Below are positions 9,058 to 18,099 of a stretch of DNA of 64,000 nucleotides, piece by piece. Position 1 is the stretch's first letter. Every line of letters starts with the position of its first letter. Source of the stretch: Vibrio sp. SS-MA-C1-2 (GTDB taxonomy: Bacteria > Pseudomonadota > Gammaproteobacteria > Enterobacterales > Vibrionaceae); contig NZ_CP090981.1 of the NCBI RefSeq assembly GCF_021513135.1, positions 1,736,001 through 1,800,000 on the forward strand, given 5' to 3'. A program made the translations under genes and the position numbers. Below the pieces are notes generated by a model. It ran no database searches, had not been told where the DNA came from, and saw nothing but the letters and a program-made list of their open reading frames with translations.

Positions 9058-9975
9058 TTAAGACTCCTTCATATCTGGGTGTGGATGATTTTCATGCCAA
9101 TGGTTTGCAATATCGATGCGACGAGTAACCCACACACTGTCAAATTCATTGATATATTTTAGGAAACGTTTAAGAGCTTGAATACGACCAGGGCGTCCAA
9201 TTAAGCGACAGTGTAGACCAATAGACATCATCTTAGGACTTGTAGCCCCCTCTTCATATAAGGCATCAAATGAGTCTTTTAAATATTGAAAGAATTGCTC
9301 GCCTGAGTTAAAGCCTTGTGAGGTGGCAAAACGCATATCATTGACATCTAAAGTATAAGGGATCACTAGTTGTGGTTTTTCCCCTTCGGTATGCCAGTAG
9401 GGGAGATCATCATCATAAGCGTCTGAGTCATAAAGGAAACCGCCTTCTTCAGCCACTAAGGCACGAGTATTATCACTGGTTCTGCCTGTATACCAGCCAT
9501 AAGGGCGCTCTCCGGTTATCTCTTTGATAGCATTGATTGCTTGATACATCTGTTCGCGTTCAGCTTCAATAGAAACATCTTTATAGTCGATCCATCGGTA
9601 TCCATGACTACAAATCTCATGACCCGCATCATGCATCTGCTTGATGATTTCAGGATAACGTTGTGCAGCCATACCAACCGCAAAAATAGTGAGAGGGTAT
9701 TGATATTTTTCAAAAAGGTTTAAAACGCGCCAAACACCAACTCTGGAACCGTATTCATATATAGACTCCATTGAGATATGTCGTTGATTAGGAAAAGGCT
9801 GAGCTCCTGGAATTTCCGAGAGAAAGGCTTCAGATTCTTTATCACCATGGAGAATTGAACGTTCTCCACCTTCCTCATAATTTAAAACAAAAGAAACGGC
9901 AATTTTAGCTTCATTTGGCCATTTTGCATGCGGTGGCTTCCCTTGGTAGCCTTTTAAATCTCTTGGATATTCCAT
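9058..9975 (-). CDS. puuE: Allantoinase PuuE (polysaccharide-deacetylase fold)
   Basis: 305 residues. Hydrolyses allantoin to allantoate. Belongs to the metal-independent PuuE type with a polysaccharide deacetylase fold, not the amidohydrolase AllB type. N-terminal YPRDLKGYQGKPPHAKWPNEAKIAVSF is typical; later YEYGSRVGVWRVLNLFEKY, AGHEICSHGYRWIDY and MMSIGLHCRLIGRPGR are conserved. First gene of a minus-strand operon that is divergent from HIU hydrolase, sharing a 250-bp control region. The product allantoate needs an amidohydrolase or allantoicase that is not present in this window. Confidence 0.93.
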   Translation of the reverse strand: MEYPRDLKGYQGKPPHAKWPNEAKIAVSFVLNYEEGGERSILHGDKESEAFLSEIPGAQPFPNQRHISMESIYEYGSRVGVWRVLNLFEKYQYPLTIFAVGMAAQRYPEIIKQMHDAGHEICSHGYRWIDYKDVSIEAEREQMYQAINAIKEITGERPYGWYTGRTSDNTRALVAEEGGFLYDSDAYDDDLPYWHTEGEKPQLVIPYTLDVNDMRFATSQGFNSGEQFFQYLKDSFDALYEEGATSPKMMSIGLHCRLIGRPGRIQALKRFLKYINEFDSVWVTRRIDIANHWHENHPHPDMKES

Positions 9976-10236
9976 ATCAACCTCCTACGAATGGTTTTCG
10001 ATTATCTTGTATACATTAAGTCATAAAATTGTTAACAATTAAAGTTGTTTGTTCCCGCGGTCTATTTTTTGTGACTTGTAACAAGGTTGTTAATAATATT
10101 TTGATTTTAATGTAGACTTGTATCCATAATAGTAATAATTTTAACCTGTAGATAGAGTTTTTTATTTATTTTTATGAAGTTTTATCTAAGGAAGAGTTAA
10201 TGTAAGCCCAAATAGACAAAGGAGATGGGTGAATTT
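9976..10236. promoter_or_regulatory. Divergent control region of the urate genes
   Basis: Space between puuE (leftward) and HIU hydrolase (rightward). It contains the octamer palindrome TGTATACA at 10008-10015 inside CTTGTATACATTAAG, and a related TTGTATCCA around 10119. The same octamer occurs at 6279-6286 (GntR start) and 10661-10668 (NCS2 permease start). These are candidate sites for the GntR/FCD protein, which often uses short TNGTATACNA-like operators. Inference only. Confidence 0.4.
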
Positions 10237-10599
10237 ATGTCTGGATATTTAACAACGCATGTTTTAGATACAGCTCAAGGGTTACCAGGAGAAGAAATTA
10301 CTGTTTCTTTATACGCTTTTGAATCTGGAGAGTATAAGTTAATAACTAAAACTGTCACCAATTCGGATGGCAGAACGGATACACCGATCTTATCTGGGGC
10401 AGAGTTTAAAAAAGGAAAGTATCAACTAGTTTTCGAAGTGGCCGCGTACTTCGAAAAAAGCCAAAAGCCGGGAGCAGCAGATAATGTGCCATTTCTTGAT
10501 GATGTTGTTCTTCGCTTTGGTATTAATGATGAGCAAGCGCATTATCATGTGCCCCTTCTTGTTTCTCCATATAGCTTCTCAACTTACCGAGGAAGCTAA
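10237..10599 (+). CDS. hiuH: 5-hydroxyisourate hydrolase (transthyretin-like)
   Basis: 120 residues from ATG 10237. Hydrolyses 5-hydroxyisourate to OHCU, the step between PuuD and OHCU decarboxylase. The family signature is complete: LTTHVLDTAQGLPG at the start, the central beta-sandwich, HYHVPLLVSPYSFSTYRGS at the extreme C-terminus (the YRGS tetrapeptide is diagnostic, with catalytic His, Arg, His). An in-frame ATG at 10225 directly abuts the AAAGGAG ribosome site and would add four residues not normal for the family; the ATG at 10237 has 12 bases of spacing and fits the protein family better. First gene of the rightward operon. Confidence 0.93.
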   Translation: MSGYLTTHVLDTAQGLPGEEITVSLYAFESGEYKLITKTVTNSDGRTDTPILSGAEFKKGKYQLVFEVAAYFEKSQKPGAADNVPFLDDVVLRFGINDEQAHYHVPLLVSPYSFSTYRGS

Positions 10600-10650
10600 A
10601 TTGAATACCTCTCGTTAATTTTACCAAATGTAAAATGTTAAGGATAGAAC

Positions 10651-11985
10651 ATGAAACTCTTGTATACAGTTAACCAAAGACCCCCATCAGGATCGATGCT
10701 ACTACTGGCTTTACAGCATATGCTAGCATCAATTGGTGGTATCGTAGCCGTCCCCCTTATCGTAGGAAGTAGCGTCGGTTTAGGGCAACAAGATATTGTC
10801 ACGCTGGTGAGTGCCGCGTTGATTGCATCAGGTATCGTTACTATTGTTCAGTGTATTGGCTTTAAATATATTGGTATTCGATTACCTGTTGTTATGGGGT
10901 CGAGTTTCGCATTTTTAGGGGCACTTATTGCCATAGGTGCATCTAAAGGTCTCCCTGACATTTTTGGCGCAAGTTTAGCCGGTTCATTTGTTGTTGTTAT
11001 TGCCAGTTTCTTTATGGGAACCGTCAGAAAATTATTCCCACCTGTCGTGAGTGGTGTGGTTGTTACTTTAATCGGTTTAACTATTTTGCCTGTTGCGATG
11101 AATTGGATTGGTGATTCACAGGTGACGGAAGAGTTTGCAACGATTCCTAAGCTATTTCTGGCTGCTATTTCTCTGGGTATTGTGATTTTTATTGCTTCTT
11201 ATGGAAAAGGTATCTTAGGGGCTTCTGCAATTTTTATAGGTTTAGTTGGAGGAACGATTGTCGCAACGGTCATGGGGGTTGTTGATATTAGCACGGTCGC
11301 TAATGCACCATGGTTTGCACTGCCTGAACCTATGAAATTTGGAATGAACTTCTCTCTATCAGCTGTAATTACTATTTCATTAGTGTATTTAGTTGTTGTT
11401 GCTGAAGCGACAGGAGATTTCATGGCGCTTGCTAATAACTGCAAGGTGGAGCTTAAAGGTAATGACCTGAAAAAAGGCTTATTGTGTGATGGGTTAGGTA
11501 GTACATTTGCTGCTTTTATGAGTGCAATGCCGCTTGCTTCGTTCTCACAAAATGTCGGTATTGTTGGTATTACCGGTGTGGCTAGTCGTTACGTTGTAGC
11601 AACCACGGGTGTACTAATGATTATTGCGGGGTTATTTCCCAAGGTTGGTGCTTTGGCGGTTTCAGTACCAAAACCGGTACTTGGTGGTGTTGGTATTGTG
11701 ATGTTCGGAATGATTGCCTATTCAGGCATTCGTATGTTGGTAACAGCCGCAGATACTCGTCGTAATGCTTTAGTTATCTGTATTGGTATTGCAAGTGGAC
11801 TGGCGGTAACTTATGAGCCTCGCTTGATACAACATCTTCATCCAGATATCAAAACAATTTTTCATTCAGGTATATCAACAGGTACATTGATTGCTATTTT
11901 AGTTGATCAGTTACTACCGAAAAGCAAAAGTGACATTGAAGCTGAAGAGAAAGCCCATTTAGTTGAAGATCTTAATACAAAATAA
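10651..11985 (+). CDS. NCS2-family urate/xanthine permease
   Basis: 444 residues with about 14 hydrophobic segments. Carries the NCS2 signature QNVGIVGITGVASRYVVA (positions about 300-317), the MLASIGGIVAVPLIVG N-terminal pattern and a VVMGSSFAFLG stretch typical of the urate/xanthine subgroup (Q/E-x-P equivalents). Imports purines with protons or sodium. Lies 50 bp after hiuH and 15 bp before the 8-oxoguanine deaminase, so urate or xanthine uptake is the natural role. A TGTATACA octamer overlaps codons 4-6. Exact substrate among urate, xanthine and 8-oxopurines is not decidable here. Confidence 0.9.
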   Translation: MKLLYTVNQRPPSGSMLLLALQHMLASIGGIVAVPLIVGSSVGLGQQDIVTLVSAALIASGIVTIVQCIGFKYIGIRLPVVMGSSFAFLGALIAIGASKGLPDIFGASLAGSFVVVIASFFMGTVRKLFPPVVSGVVVTLIGLTILPVAMNWIGDSQVTEEFATIPKLFLAAISLGIVIFIASYGKGILGASAIFIGLVGGTIVATVMGVVDISTVANAPWFALPEPMKFGMNFSLSAVITISLVYLVVVAEATGDFMALANNCKVELKGNDLKKGLLCDGLGSTFAAFMSAMPLASFSQNVGIVGITGVASRYVVATTGVLMIIAGLFPKVGALAVSVPKPVLGGVGIVMFGMIAYSGIRMLVTAADTRRNALVICIGIASGLAVTYEPRLIQHLHPDIKTIFHSGISTGTLIAILVDQLLPKSKSDIEAEEKAHLVEDLNTK

Positions 11986-12000
11986 AGGAAGAGAATAATC

Positions 12001-13380
12001 ATGGAAACTATCTGGATTAAAAACCCAAAAGCAATTTATACCGGAACATCCGAGAATGCTGAGGGTGGTTTTGTTGTCCAAGGTAATAAAATCATTGAAC
12101 TTGTTGCTCGTCATCAAACACCAAAAACATCGATTAGTTATGCTGTAGATGCGAGTTCTCATGTTGTTACCCCAGGATTGGTTAACTCTCATCATCACTT
12201 TTATCAAACATTGACTCGTGCATACCCTGATGCTCTGGATAAAGAACTCTTTGACTGGCTAAAAACACTTTATCCGGTTTGGGCTGGTCTTGATGGTGAC
12301 ATGATTAAAAATTCAACCGAGTTGGCTCTGGTTGAGTTGTTAAAATCGGGTTGTACAACCGCCTCTGATCATCACTATTTAATTCCTCAAGGGACGGAGA
12401 ATGCGATAGATATTCAGGTTAACTCTGCAAAAGAGTTAGGCATGAGAACCATATTTACTCGTGGCTCCATGAGTTTAGGTGAAGATCAAGGCGGTTTACC
12501 ACCAAGAAATACCATTCAAACAGAACAACAGATTATTGATGATAGCTTACGTTTAATTAAAGCGTATCACAGTAAAGAAGAGGGGGCGATGACACAAATT
12601 GCCTTAGCGCCGTGTTCTCCTTTCTCGGTTACCACTGACTTAATGCGAGAAACCGCAAGAATCTCTAAAAATGAACAAGTGATGATGCATACTCATCTAT
12701 GTGAAACGTTAGATGAAGAAGATTTTTGCCTTGAGCGTTTCGGTCTACGTCCGGTTGATTATTTAGAGGATGTCGGCTGGTTAAACTCAAGAACGTGGTT
12801 GGCTCACGGTATTCATTTTAATAGTGAAGAGATTAAACGCTTAGGCCAAGCTGGAATCGGTATTGCTCACTGTCCTACTTCTAATATGATGCTGGCATCA
12901 GGGATTAGCTGTAATAATGAGCTTGAAGCAGCTGGGGTAAACGTTGGATTAGGTGTGGATGGTTCTGCCTCGAATGATGGTTCAAACTTAATCAATGAAG
13001 TTAAAATGGCGTTATACCTTCAGCGTCTTCGGTATGGTTCTAAAAATGTTTCACATAAAGATGCATTGCGTTGGGCTACATCTGGTTCTGCGCGTGCAAT
13101 GGGACGTGAAGATATCGGTACGATTGCCGTTGGTAAACAAGCAGATATTGCCATGTTTAAATTGGATGACTTGAGATTCTCTGGACATCATGATTCTTTA
13201 GCTGCACTTATTTTGTGTGGCGGACAAGAAGCTGACCGTGTGATGGTTGCTGGTGAATGGCGACTGATTAATGGTAATGTCGTCGGATTAGATCTTGATC
13301 AACTATTATATAATCATAAAGAGTCGGCACAAAAGCTGGCAATAAAAGCAGCAAATAGAACAAAAGATCTTATTATTTAA
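12001..13380 (+). CDS. 8-oxoguanine deaminase (amidohydrolase superfamily)
   Basis: 459 residues. Deaminates 8-oxoguanine to urate and ammonia, giving the urate pathway a second entry. Amidohydrolase metal motif HHHF (in VTPGLVNSHHHFYQTLTRAYPD), a second His in MMHTHLCETLDEEDFC, AHGIHF, and the catalytic Asp in GLGVDGSASNDGSN; the segments LDKELFDWLKTLYPVWAGL and SMSLGEDQGGLPP are characteristic of the 8-oxoguanine deaminase/hydroxyatrazine-hydrolase-like branch. In a urate operon the 8-oxoguanine function is by far the best fit. Starts 15 bp after the permease stop with a GGAAGAG ribosome site. Confidence 0.9.
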   Translation: METIWIKNPKAIYTGTSENAEGGFVVQGNKIIELVARHQTPKTSISYAVDASSHVVTPGLVNSHHHFYQTLTRAYPDALDKELFDWLKTLYPVWAGLDGDMIKNSTELALVELLKSGCTTASDHHYLIPQGTENAIDIQVNSAKELGMRTIFTRGSMSLGEDQGGLPPRNTIQTEQQIIDDSLRLIKAYHSKEEGAMTQIALAPCSPFSVTTDLMRETARISKNEQVMMHTHLCETLDEEDFCLERFGLRPVDYLEDVGWLNSRTWLAHGIHFNSEEIKRLGQAGIGIAHCPTSNMMLASGISCNNELEAAGVNVGLGVDGSASNDGSNLINEVKMALYLQRLRYGSKNVSHKDALRWATSGSARAMGREDIGTIAVGKQADIAMFKLDDLRFSGHHDSLAALILCGGQEADRVMVAGEWRLINGNVVGLDLDQLLYNHKESAQKLAIKAANRTKDLII

Positions 13381-13433
13381 ATAAAGATTAATTTGGATTT
13401 AGATATTTTTTATCAAAAGTATAAGGATATATC

Positions 13434-14270
13434 ATGGTTAAAGATAAACCCTATTATTCCCCAACAGGGGGATTACCTCCTCAGACCCAGCTCTTATCAG
13501 ATAGAGCGGTATTAACAGAAGCCTATGCGATTATACCAAAGCGTGTACTCACTGATATTGTAACCAGTTATTTACCCTTTTGGGATGAGATGAGAATGTG
13601 GGTCATTGCTCGTCCATTAAGTGGTTTTTCTGAAACGTTCTCTCAATATATCGTTGAGGTTGGACCGGGTGGTGGTTCAGATAAACCTGAGCTTGATGAT
13701 GTGGCTGAAGGTATCTTATTTGTGGTTTCTGGCTCTATGGATATCACGATTGAAGGTGACGTTCATCGACTTGAAGAAGGAGGATATGCCTATCTTCCTC
13801 CGAGATGTGATTGGTCATTAAAAAATAATGGTGAAGAGCCCGTTCGCTTCCACTGGGTACGAAAAGCCTATCAGTTTGTTGCAGGTCTAGATGCACCAAC
13901 GCCATTTGTTGCAAATGAAAATGACCTAGAACCTATTGTGATGCCTGATACTGACGGTGGTTGGTCAACGAAGCGTTTTGTTGATCCACAAGACATGCGT
14001 CATGACATGCATGTTAATATTGTTACCTTTAAACCTGGTTGTGTTATTCCATTTGATGAAACGCATGTGATGGAACATGGTTTGTATGTCTTACAAGGTA
14101 AAGCGGTTTATCATTTAAATCAGGATTGGGTTGAAGTTGAAGCTGGTGACTTTATGTGGTTGCGCGCTTTCTGTCCTCAATCGTGCTATGCCGGTGGTCC
14201 AGAAGAATTTCGTTATCTTCTGTATAAAGATGTGAATCGTCATATGCCATTTATTCGCCCCAAAAATTAA
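13434..14270 (+). CDS. allE: (S)-ureidoglycine aminohydrolase
   Basis: 278 residues with two cupin domains. Converts (S)-ureidoglycine to (S)-ureidoglycolate and ammonia using Mn. The bicupin pattern is plain: GPGGGSDKPELDDVAEGILFVVSGSM with GYAYLPPRCDWSL in the first half, and HVNIVTFKPGCVIPFDETHVMEHGLYVLQGKAVYHL with GDFMWLRAFCPQSCYAGGPEEFRYLLYKDVNRH in the second, including the His/Glu metal ligands. Its substrate is normally made by allantoate amidohydrolase (AllC), not found in the window. Its product goes to AllA. Confidence 0.93.
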   Translation: MVKDKPYYSPTGGLPPQTQLLSDRAVLTEAYAIIPKRVLTDIVTSYLPFWDEMRMWVIARPLSGFSETFSQYIVEVGPGGGSDKPELDDVAEGILFVVSGSMDITIEGDVHRLEEGGYAYLPPRCDWSLKNNGEEPVRFHWVRKAYQFVAGLDAPTPFVANENDLEPIVMPDTDGGWSTKRFVDPQDMRHDMHVNIVTFKPGCVIPFDETHVMEHGLYVLQGKAVYHLNQDWVEVEAGDFMWLRAFCPQSCYAGGPEEFRYLLYKDVNRHMPFIRPKN

Positions 14271-14306
14271 TTATTTTGGTAATTTAATTTTTTATTTAAA
14301 AAGGCT

Positions 14307-14346
14307 GAATAGTTTATCTTTAATGTTACATTAAAATAAGCTATTC
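14307..14346 (+). terminator. Hairpin after allE
   Basis: GAATAG...TTTAATG pairs with CATTAAAATAAGCTATTC, making a stem of about 18 pairs with one bulge and a 3-nt loop. No strong U-run follows, so it may work as a processing or partial stop element between allE and glcB. Confidence 0.5.
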
Positions 14347-14466
14347 AAAACATCGAATTTGTTATAAGACGTGACATTATTTTCAGTACTCATTTTACTC
14401 CGTTTTTTGAGATGGTTTTTTGTTACGTTTATTTAAATAAAATCGTTTAATGCAATAATTTTTTAA

Positions 14467-14497
14467 GCTTGAAAATTTTCTACAAGCTTATTTTTAA
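14467..14497 (+). terminator. Leader terminator-like hairpin upstream of glcB
   Basis: AAGCTTG at 14467-14473 pairs with CAAGCTT at 14485-14491, followed by ATTTTT. It ends about 82 bases before the malate synthase start codon, so it could be an attenuator in the glcB leader or a second stop for the allE transcript. Confidence 0.5.
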
Positions 14498-14579
14498 ATT
14501 TCTTATTTAGGGTCAAATGTTAACGATACCGTTAACATTGTTAGATTGGTCAATCGAAACAGTATTTAAAGGAATGATG

Positions 14580-16784
14580 ATGAATAATTATATTGATGCT
14601 TTTGATATTAAAGTCGATCAAAACTTATTTTCATTTGTAGAGAATGAAGTATTACCTGGCTTGCAAGTTGAATCAGAGCAATTTTGGTGTGGTTTTTCAA
14701 ATACGATTAAAGAACTCGCACCTAAAAATGCCGAACTTTTAGCCACGCGTGATCGTTTTCAAAAGCAGTTGGATGAGTGGCATATTGCTCATCAAAGCCA
14801 GCCATTTGATTTTTCAGAATATAAATCATTTTTAACTGAGATTGGTTATTTAGTTGAAGAAAAAGATGCATTTTCTATCGCAACCAAAGATATTGATCCT
14901 GAAGTTGCCGTTGTTGCTGGTCCTCAGTTAATCCTACCTATCTCAAATGCACGATTTGCACTAAATGCAACCAATGCGCGTTGGGGGAGTCTTTATAATT
15001 CACTTTACGGTTCTGATGCTGTAACAGGGGCATTACCAAGTGGTAAAGGATTAGATATAGAAAAAGCCAACGCGGTGATTCAATGGGGAGCCGAATTTTT
15101 AGATGATGCTATTCCATTGACTTCAGGTTCTCATCAAGATGTCCAAGTGTATGAGTTATGTCAAAAAGAAGGCCAACACTTTGTACTTTGTCACCTTGCT
15201 AATGGCGACATCGTAGATCTGAAAGATTCTAGCCAATTTGTTGGTTTCAATACATCTCCGATATTGTCTCTATTGTTTATTAATAATGGTTTACATATTG
15301 AAGTGCAAATTGATGCCACAACACCGATTGGTCAATTATGCAATGCCGGCATTAAAGATGTCATTGTTGAAGCAGCTCAGACAACAATTATGGATTTTGA
15401 AGATTCAGTTGCAGCTGTGGATGCTGAAGATAAAGTACAAGCTTATCGTAATTGGTTAGATTTGATGAAGGGAACGTTGACCGCCGAGTTTGAAAAAGGT
15501 GGTAAAACAGTCACTCGAACCATTGCCAAAGATAGATCTTACCAACAGCCAAACGGAGAAGCATTAACTTTACGTGGTCGCAGTTTGTTACTTGTTAGAA
15601 ATGTTGGTCACTTAATGAAAACCAATATGATTTTGGATAAGCAAGGCAATGAGATCCCTGAAGGAATTGCAGATGCCTTTTTAACGTCATTATGCGCACT
15701 TCATGAGCGTACAGAAGAAGGTTTAATTAATTCTCGATTTGGTAGCATCTATATTGTTAAGCCTAAAATGCACGGCCCTGAAGAGAGTGCGTTTACAAAT
15801 ACTCTATTTTCTTGTGTTGAAGAGACCTTGAACTTGGCACCAGCAACATTAAAAGTCGGTGTAATGGATGAAGAACGTCGTACTTCCGCCAATCTAAAAG
15901 AAGTGATTCGTAGTGTTAAAGATCGTTTATTCTTTATTAATACGGGCTTCCTTGATCGTACTGGTGATGAGATCCACACTTCGATGCATGCTGGTGCGGT
16001 TTATCCAAAAGATTTAATCAAAGCACAAGGTTGGATTCAATCTTATGAAGCACGTAATGTTAAGATTGGTTTAGATTGCCAATTAGATGGGACAGCTCAG
16101 ATTGGTAAGGGCATGTGGGCAATGCCAGATGCGATGCAAGAGATGCTAACTCAGAAGATTGGTCATCCTAAAGCTGGGGCTAATTGTGCTTGGGTTCCTT
16201 CGCCATTAGCTGCATTTATTCATGCCACTCATTATCATCGTTGCGATGTGAAAGAGGTTCAACAGCAGATTAAATCAGCCACTTATGATTATACCGAATC
16301 ATTAGATAGCCTATTAACACCGCCAATTATGGAGAATAAAGACCTTGATTCAGCCACGATTGCTCAAGAAATTGAGAACAATGCGCAAGGTATTTTAGGT
16401 TATGTGGTTCGTTGGGTTAATCAAGGGGTTGGTTGCTCTAAAGTGCCAGATATTCATGATATTGCGTTGATGGAAGATCGTGCAACATTGCGTATCTCAA
16501 GCCAAATTCTAGCTAATTGGTTACTCCATGGTGTTTGTAGTGAACAACAAGTGATGGAAACAATGAAGCAAATGGCAGTGGTTGTCGATAAACAAAATGC
16601 GAATGATCCTGAGTATACCAATATGGCTCCTGATTTTGATAACAGCATTGCGTTTAAAGCGGCTTGCGATTTGGTTTTCAAAGGTGGTGAACAACCTAGT
16701 GGCTACACTGAACCCTTACTACATGGGGCAAGACAGCAGTTTAAAGCCAGTATTACAAAACCAGAATTACTTGCTGAGTCTTAA
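14580..16784 (+). CDS. glcB: Malate synthase G
   Basis: 734 residues from ATG 14580, matching the usual 720-735. Condenses glyoxylate with acetyl-CoA to malate. Full-length family match: FSFVENEVLPGL, LNATNARWGSLYNSLYGSDA, IMDFEDSVAAVDAEDK (catalytic region), MKTNMILDKQGNEIPEGI, VGVMDEERRTS, FLDRTGDEIHTSMHAG, GKGMWAMPDAM, QGILGYVVRWVNQGVGCSKVPDIH. Frame-extension upstream to 14517 is not used: the AAAGGA ribosome site (14568-14573) points to ATG 14577 or 14580. Placed after the urate genes, it removes the glyoxylate released by ureidoglycolate lyase. It may have its own promoter in the 309 bp upstream. Confidence 0.96.
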   Translation: MNNYIDAFDIKVDQNLFSFVENEVLPGLQVESEQFWCGFSNTIKELAPKNAELLATRDRFQKQLDEWHIAHQSQPFDFSEYKSFLTEIGYLVEEKDAFSIATKDIDPEVAVVAGPQLILPISNARFALNATNARWGSLYNSLYGSDAVTGALPSGKGLDIEKANAVIQWGAEFLDDAIPLTSGSHQDVQVYELCQKEGQHFVLCHLANGDIVDLKDSSQFVGFNTSPILSLLFINNGLHIEVQIDATTPIGQLCNAGIKDVIVEAAQTTIMDFEDSVAAVDAEDKVQAYRNWLDLMKGTLTAEFEKGGKTVTRTIAKDRSYQQPNGEALTLRGRSLLLVRNVGHLMKTNMILDKQGNEIPEGIADAFLTSLCALHERTEEGLINSRFGSIYIVKPKMHGPEESAFTNTLFSCVEETLNLAPATLKVGVMDEERRTSANLKEVIRSVKDRLFFINTGFLDRTGDEIHTSMHAGAVYPKDLIKAQGWIQSYEARNVKIGLDCQLDGTAQIGKGMWAMPDAMQEMLTQKIGHPKAGANCAWVPSPLAAFIHATHYHRCDVKEVQQQIKSATYDYTESLDSLLTPPIMENKDLDSATIAQEIENNAQGILGYVVRWVNQGVGCSKVPDIHDIALMEDRATLRISSQILANWLLHGVCSEQQVMETMKQMAVVVDKQNANDPEYTNMAPDFDNSIAFKAACDLVFKGGEQPSGYTEPLLHGARQQFKASITKPELLAES

Positions 16785-16851
16785 ATTTACAATGATCTTG
16801 ATAACCAATAATTAGGGTATATCAAGTTATTGGTTAAAGCCTTTATTTTAC

Positions 16852-16894
16852 AGGCTAATTTAAGCACCCCTTATCGCTTAAGTTAGCCTTTTTT
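16852..16894 (+). terminator. Rho-independent terminator of glcB
   Basis: AGGCTAATTTAAGC pairs with GCTTAAGTTAGCCT (one mismatch), 10-nt loop, followed by a run of Ts to 16894. Confidence 0.88.
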
Positions 16895-17003
16895 ATCAGC
16901 AATGTTTCTATTAAAAATTTGAGTCCGTGTATATGACAAGACAACTTGAAAGCGAGACGGTATAGTAACCAACTCATTTAACTACGTTGATGGTTGCAAC
17001 CCG

Positions 17004-18098
17004 ATGATTCTACCTGTTGTGATTGCTGGTGGAGCGAGTGCTCGTCTTTGGCCTTTGTCTCATTCCCATTACCCCAAACAATTTTTACCCCTGCTTAATG
17101 ACACCACAATGATTCAGGATACATTACAGCGATTAGATGGGCTGGATCTGTTTTCGCCTTATGTCGTCTGTCACCATCAGCACCGGTTTATTGTCGCGGA
17201 GCAACTGACTGATTTTTCTCCTGACGCTATTATCTTAGAACCCATTGGACGAAATACCGCCCCTGCAATTGCGTTAGCTGCATTTCATGCTATTGCTTTA
17301 GGTGGTGATCCTTTAATGTTAGTCCTTCCTGCCGATCATAAAATTAATCATATTGCTGCTTTTCATCAAGCCGTTGAGCAGAGTATTGATGCTGCCGAAA
17401 ATGGTTTCTTGGTCACTTTTGGAGTTATTCCTAATCGAGCTGAAACAGGGTATGGATACATTAAACAGGGGGCTAAATATAGCGGACAAATTGTTTTTGT
17501 TGATAAGTTTGTTGAAAAGCCAAATGCAGAAGATGCAGCAACCTATGTGAATGGTGGGCATTATTGTTGGAATAGCGGTATTTTTCTTTTTAAAGCATCA
17601 ACCTATTTAGATGAGTTGAATCGATATCAACCTGAGATATTTAATGCCTGTCATGAGGCGTTAGAAAGTGGGGTAGTTGACCCTGATTTTGTCCGCATCA
17701 ACGAACATTCATTTACGGGATGTCCGGATATTTCTATCGATTATGCCGTGTTAGAAAAATCAGATAAAGTTTTAATGACCCCGATGGATGTTGGCTGGAG
17801 TGATATCGGTAGTTGGCAATCGCTTTGGCAAGAATCGACTCGGGATGAGAACCAAAATGTGTTAAATGGCAATGTTGCGATGATTGATAGTCAAAATAAT
17901 TATATCCATTCAACAGGAAGATTGATTGCGACATTAGGGATTAATGACTTAGTGATTGTTGATAGTGATGATGCTATTTTGATTGCAGATAAACATCGAA
18001 GCCAAGATGTGAAATTATTGGTGGAAAAAATAAAAAAAATCAGAGACTTTAGTATTTTGATAATGAATATTAATCTTTTAGGATATAGGCGAGTTTAA
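17004..18098 (+). CDS. Mannose-1-phosphate guanylyltransferase lacking the C-terminal isomerase/cupin domain
   Basis: 364 residues. Makes GDP-mannose from mannose-1-phosphate and GTP. The nucleotidyltransferase domain (about 1-285) has IAGGASARLWPLSHSHYPKQFLPL, PADHKI, FVEKP, WNSGIFLF and DVGWSDIGSW. The linker (about 290-345) includes SQNNYIHSTGRLIATLGINDLVIVDSDDAILIADKHRSQDVK. Bifunctional ManC proteins continue with a cupin mannose-6-phosphate isomerase (about 470 residues in total); here the sequence diverges after VEKIKKI and stops. The next gene begins 2 bp later. The isomerase activity is available from manA at 60299. Probably an activated-mannose supply for surface polysaccharide. Confidence 0.85.
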   Translation: MILPVVIAGGASARLWPLSHSHYPKQFLPLLNDTTMIQDTLQRLDGLDLFSPYVVCHHQHRFIVAEQLTDFSPDAIILEPIGRNTAPAIALAAFHAIALGGDPLMLVLPADHKINHIAAFHQAVEQSIDAAENGFLVTFGVIPNRAETGYGYIKQGAKYSGQIVFVDKFVEKPNAEDAATYVNGGHYCWNSGIFLFKASTYLDELNRYQPEIFNACHEALESGVVDPDFVRINEHSFTGCPDISIDYAVLEKSDKVLMTPMDVGWSDIGSWQSLWQESTRDENQNVLNGNVAMIDSQNNYIHSTGRLIATLGINDLVIVDSDDAILIADKHRSQDVKLLVEKIKKIRDFSILIMNINLLGYRRV

Positions 18099-18099
18099 C

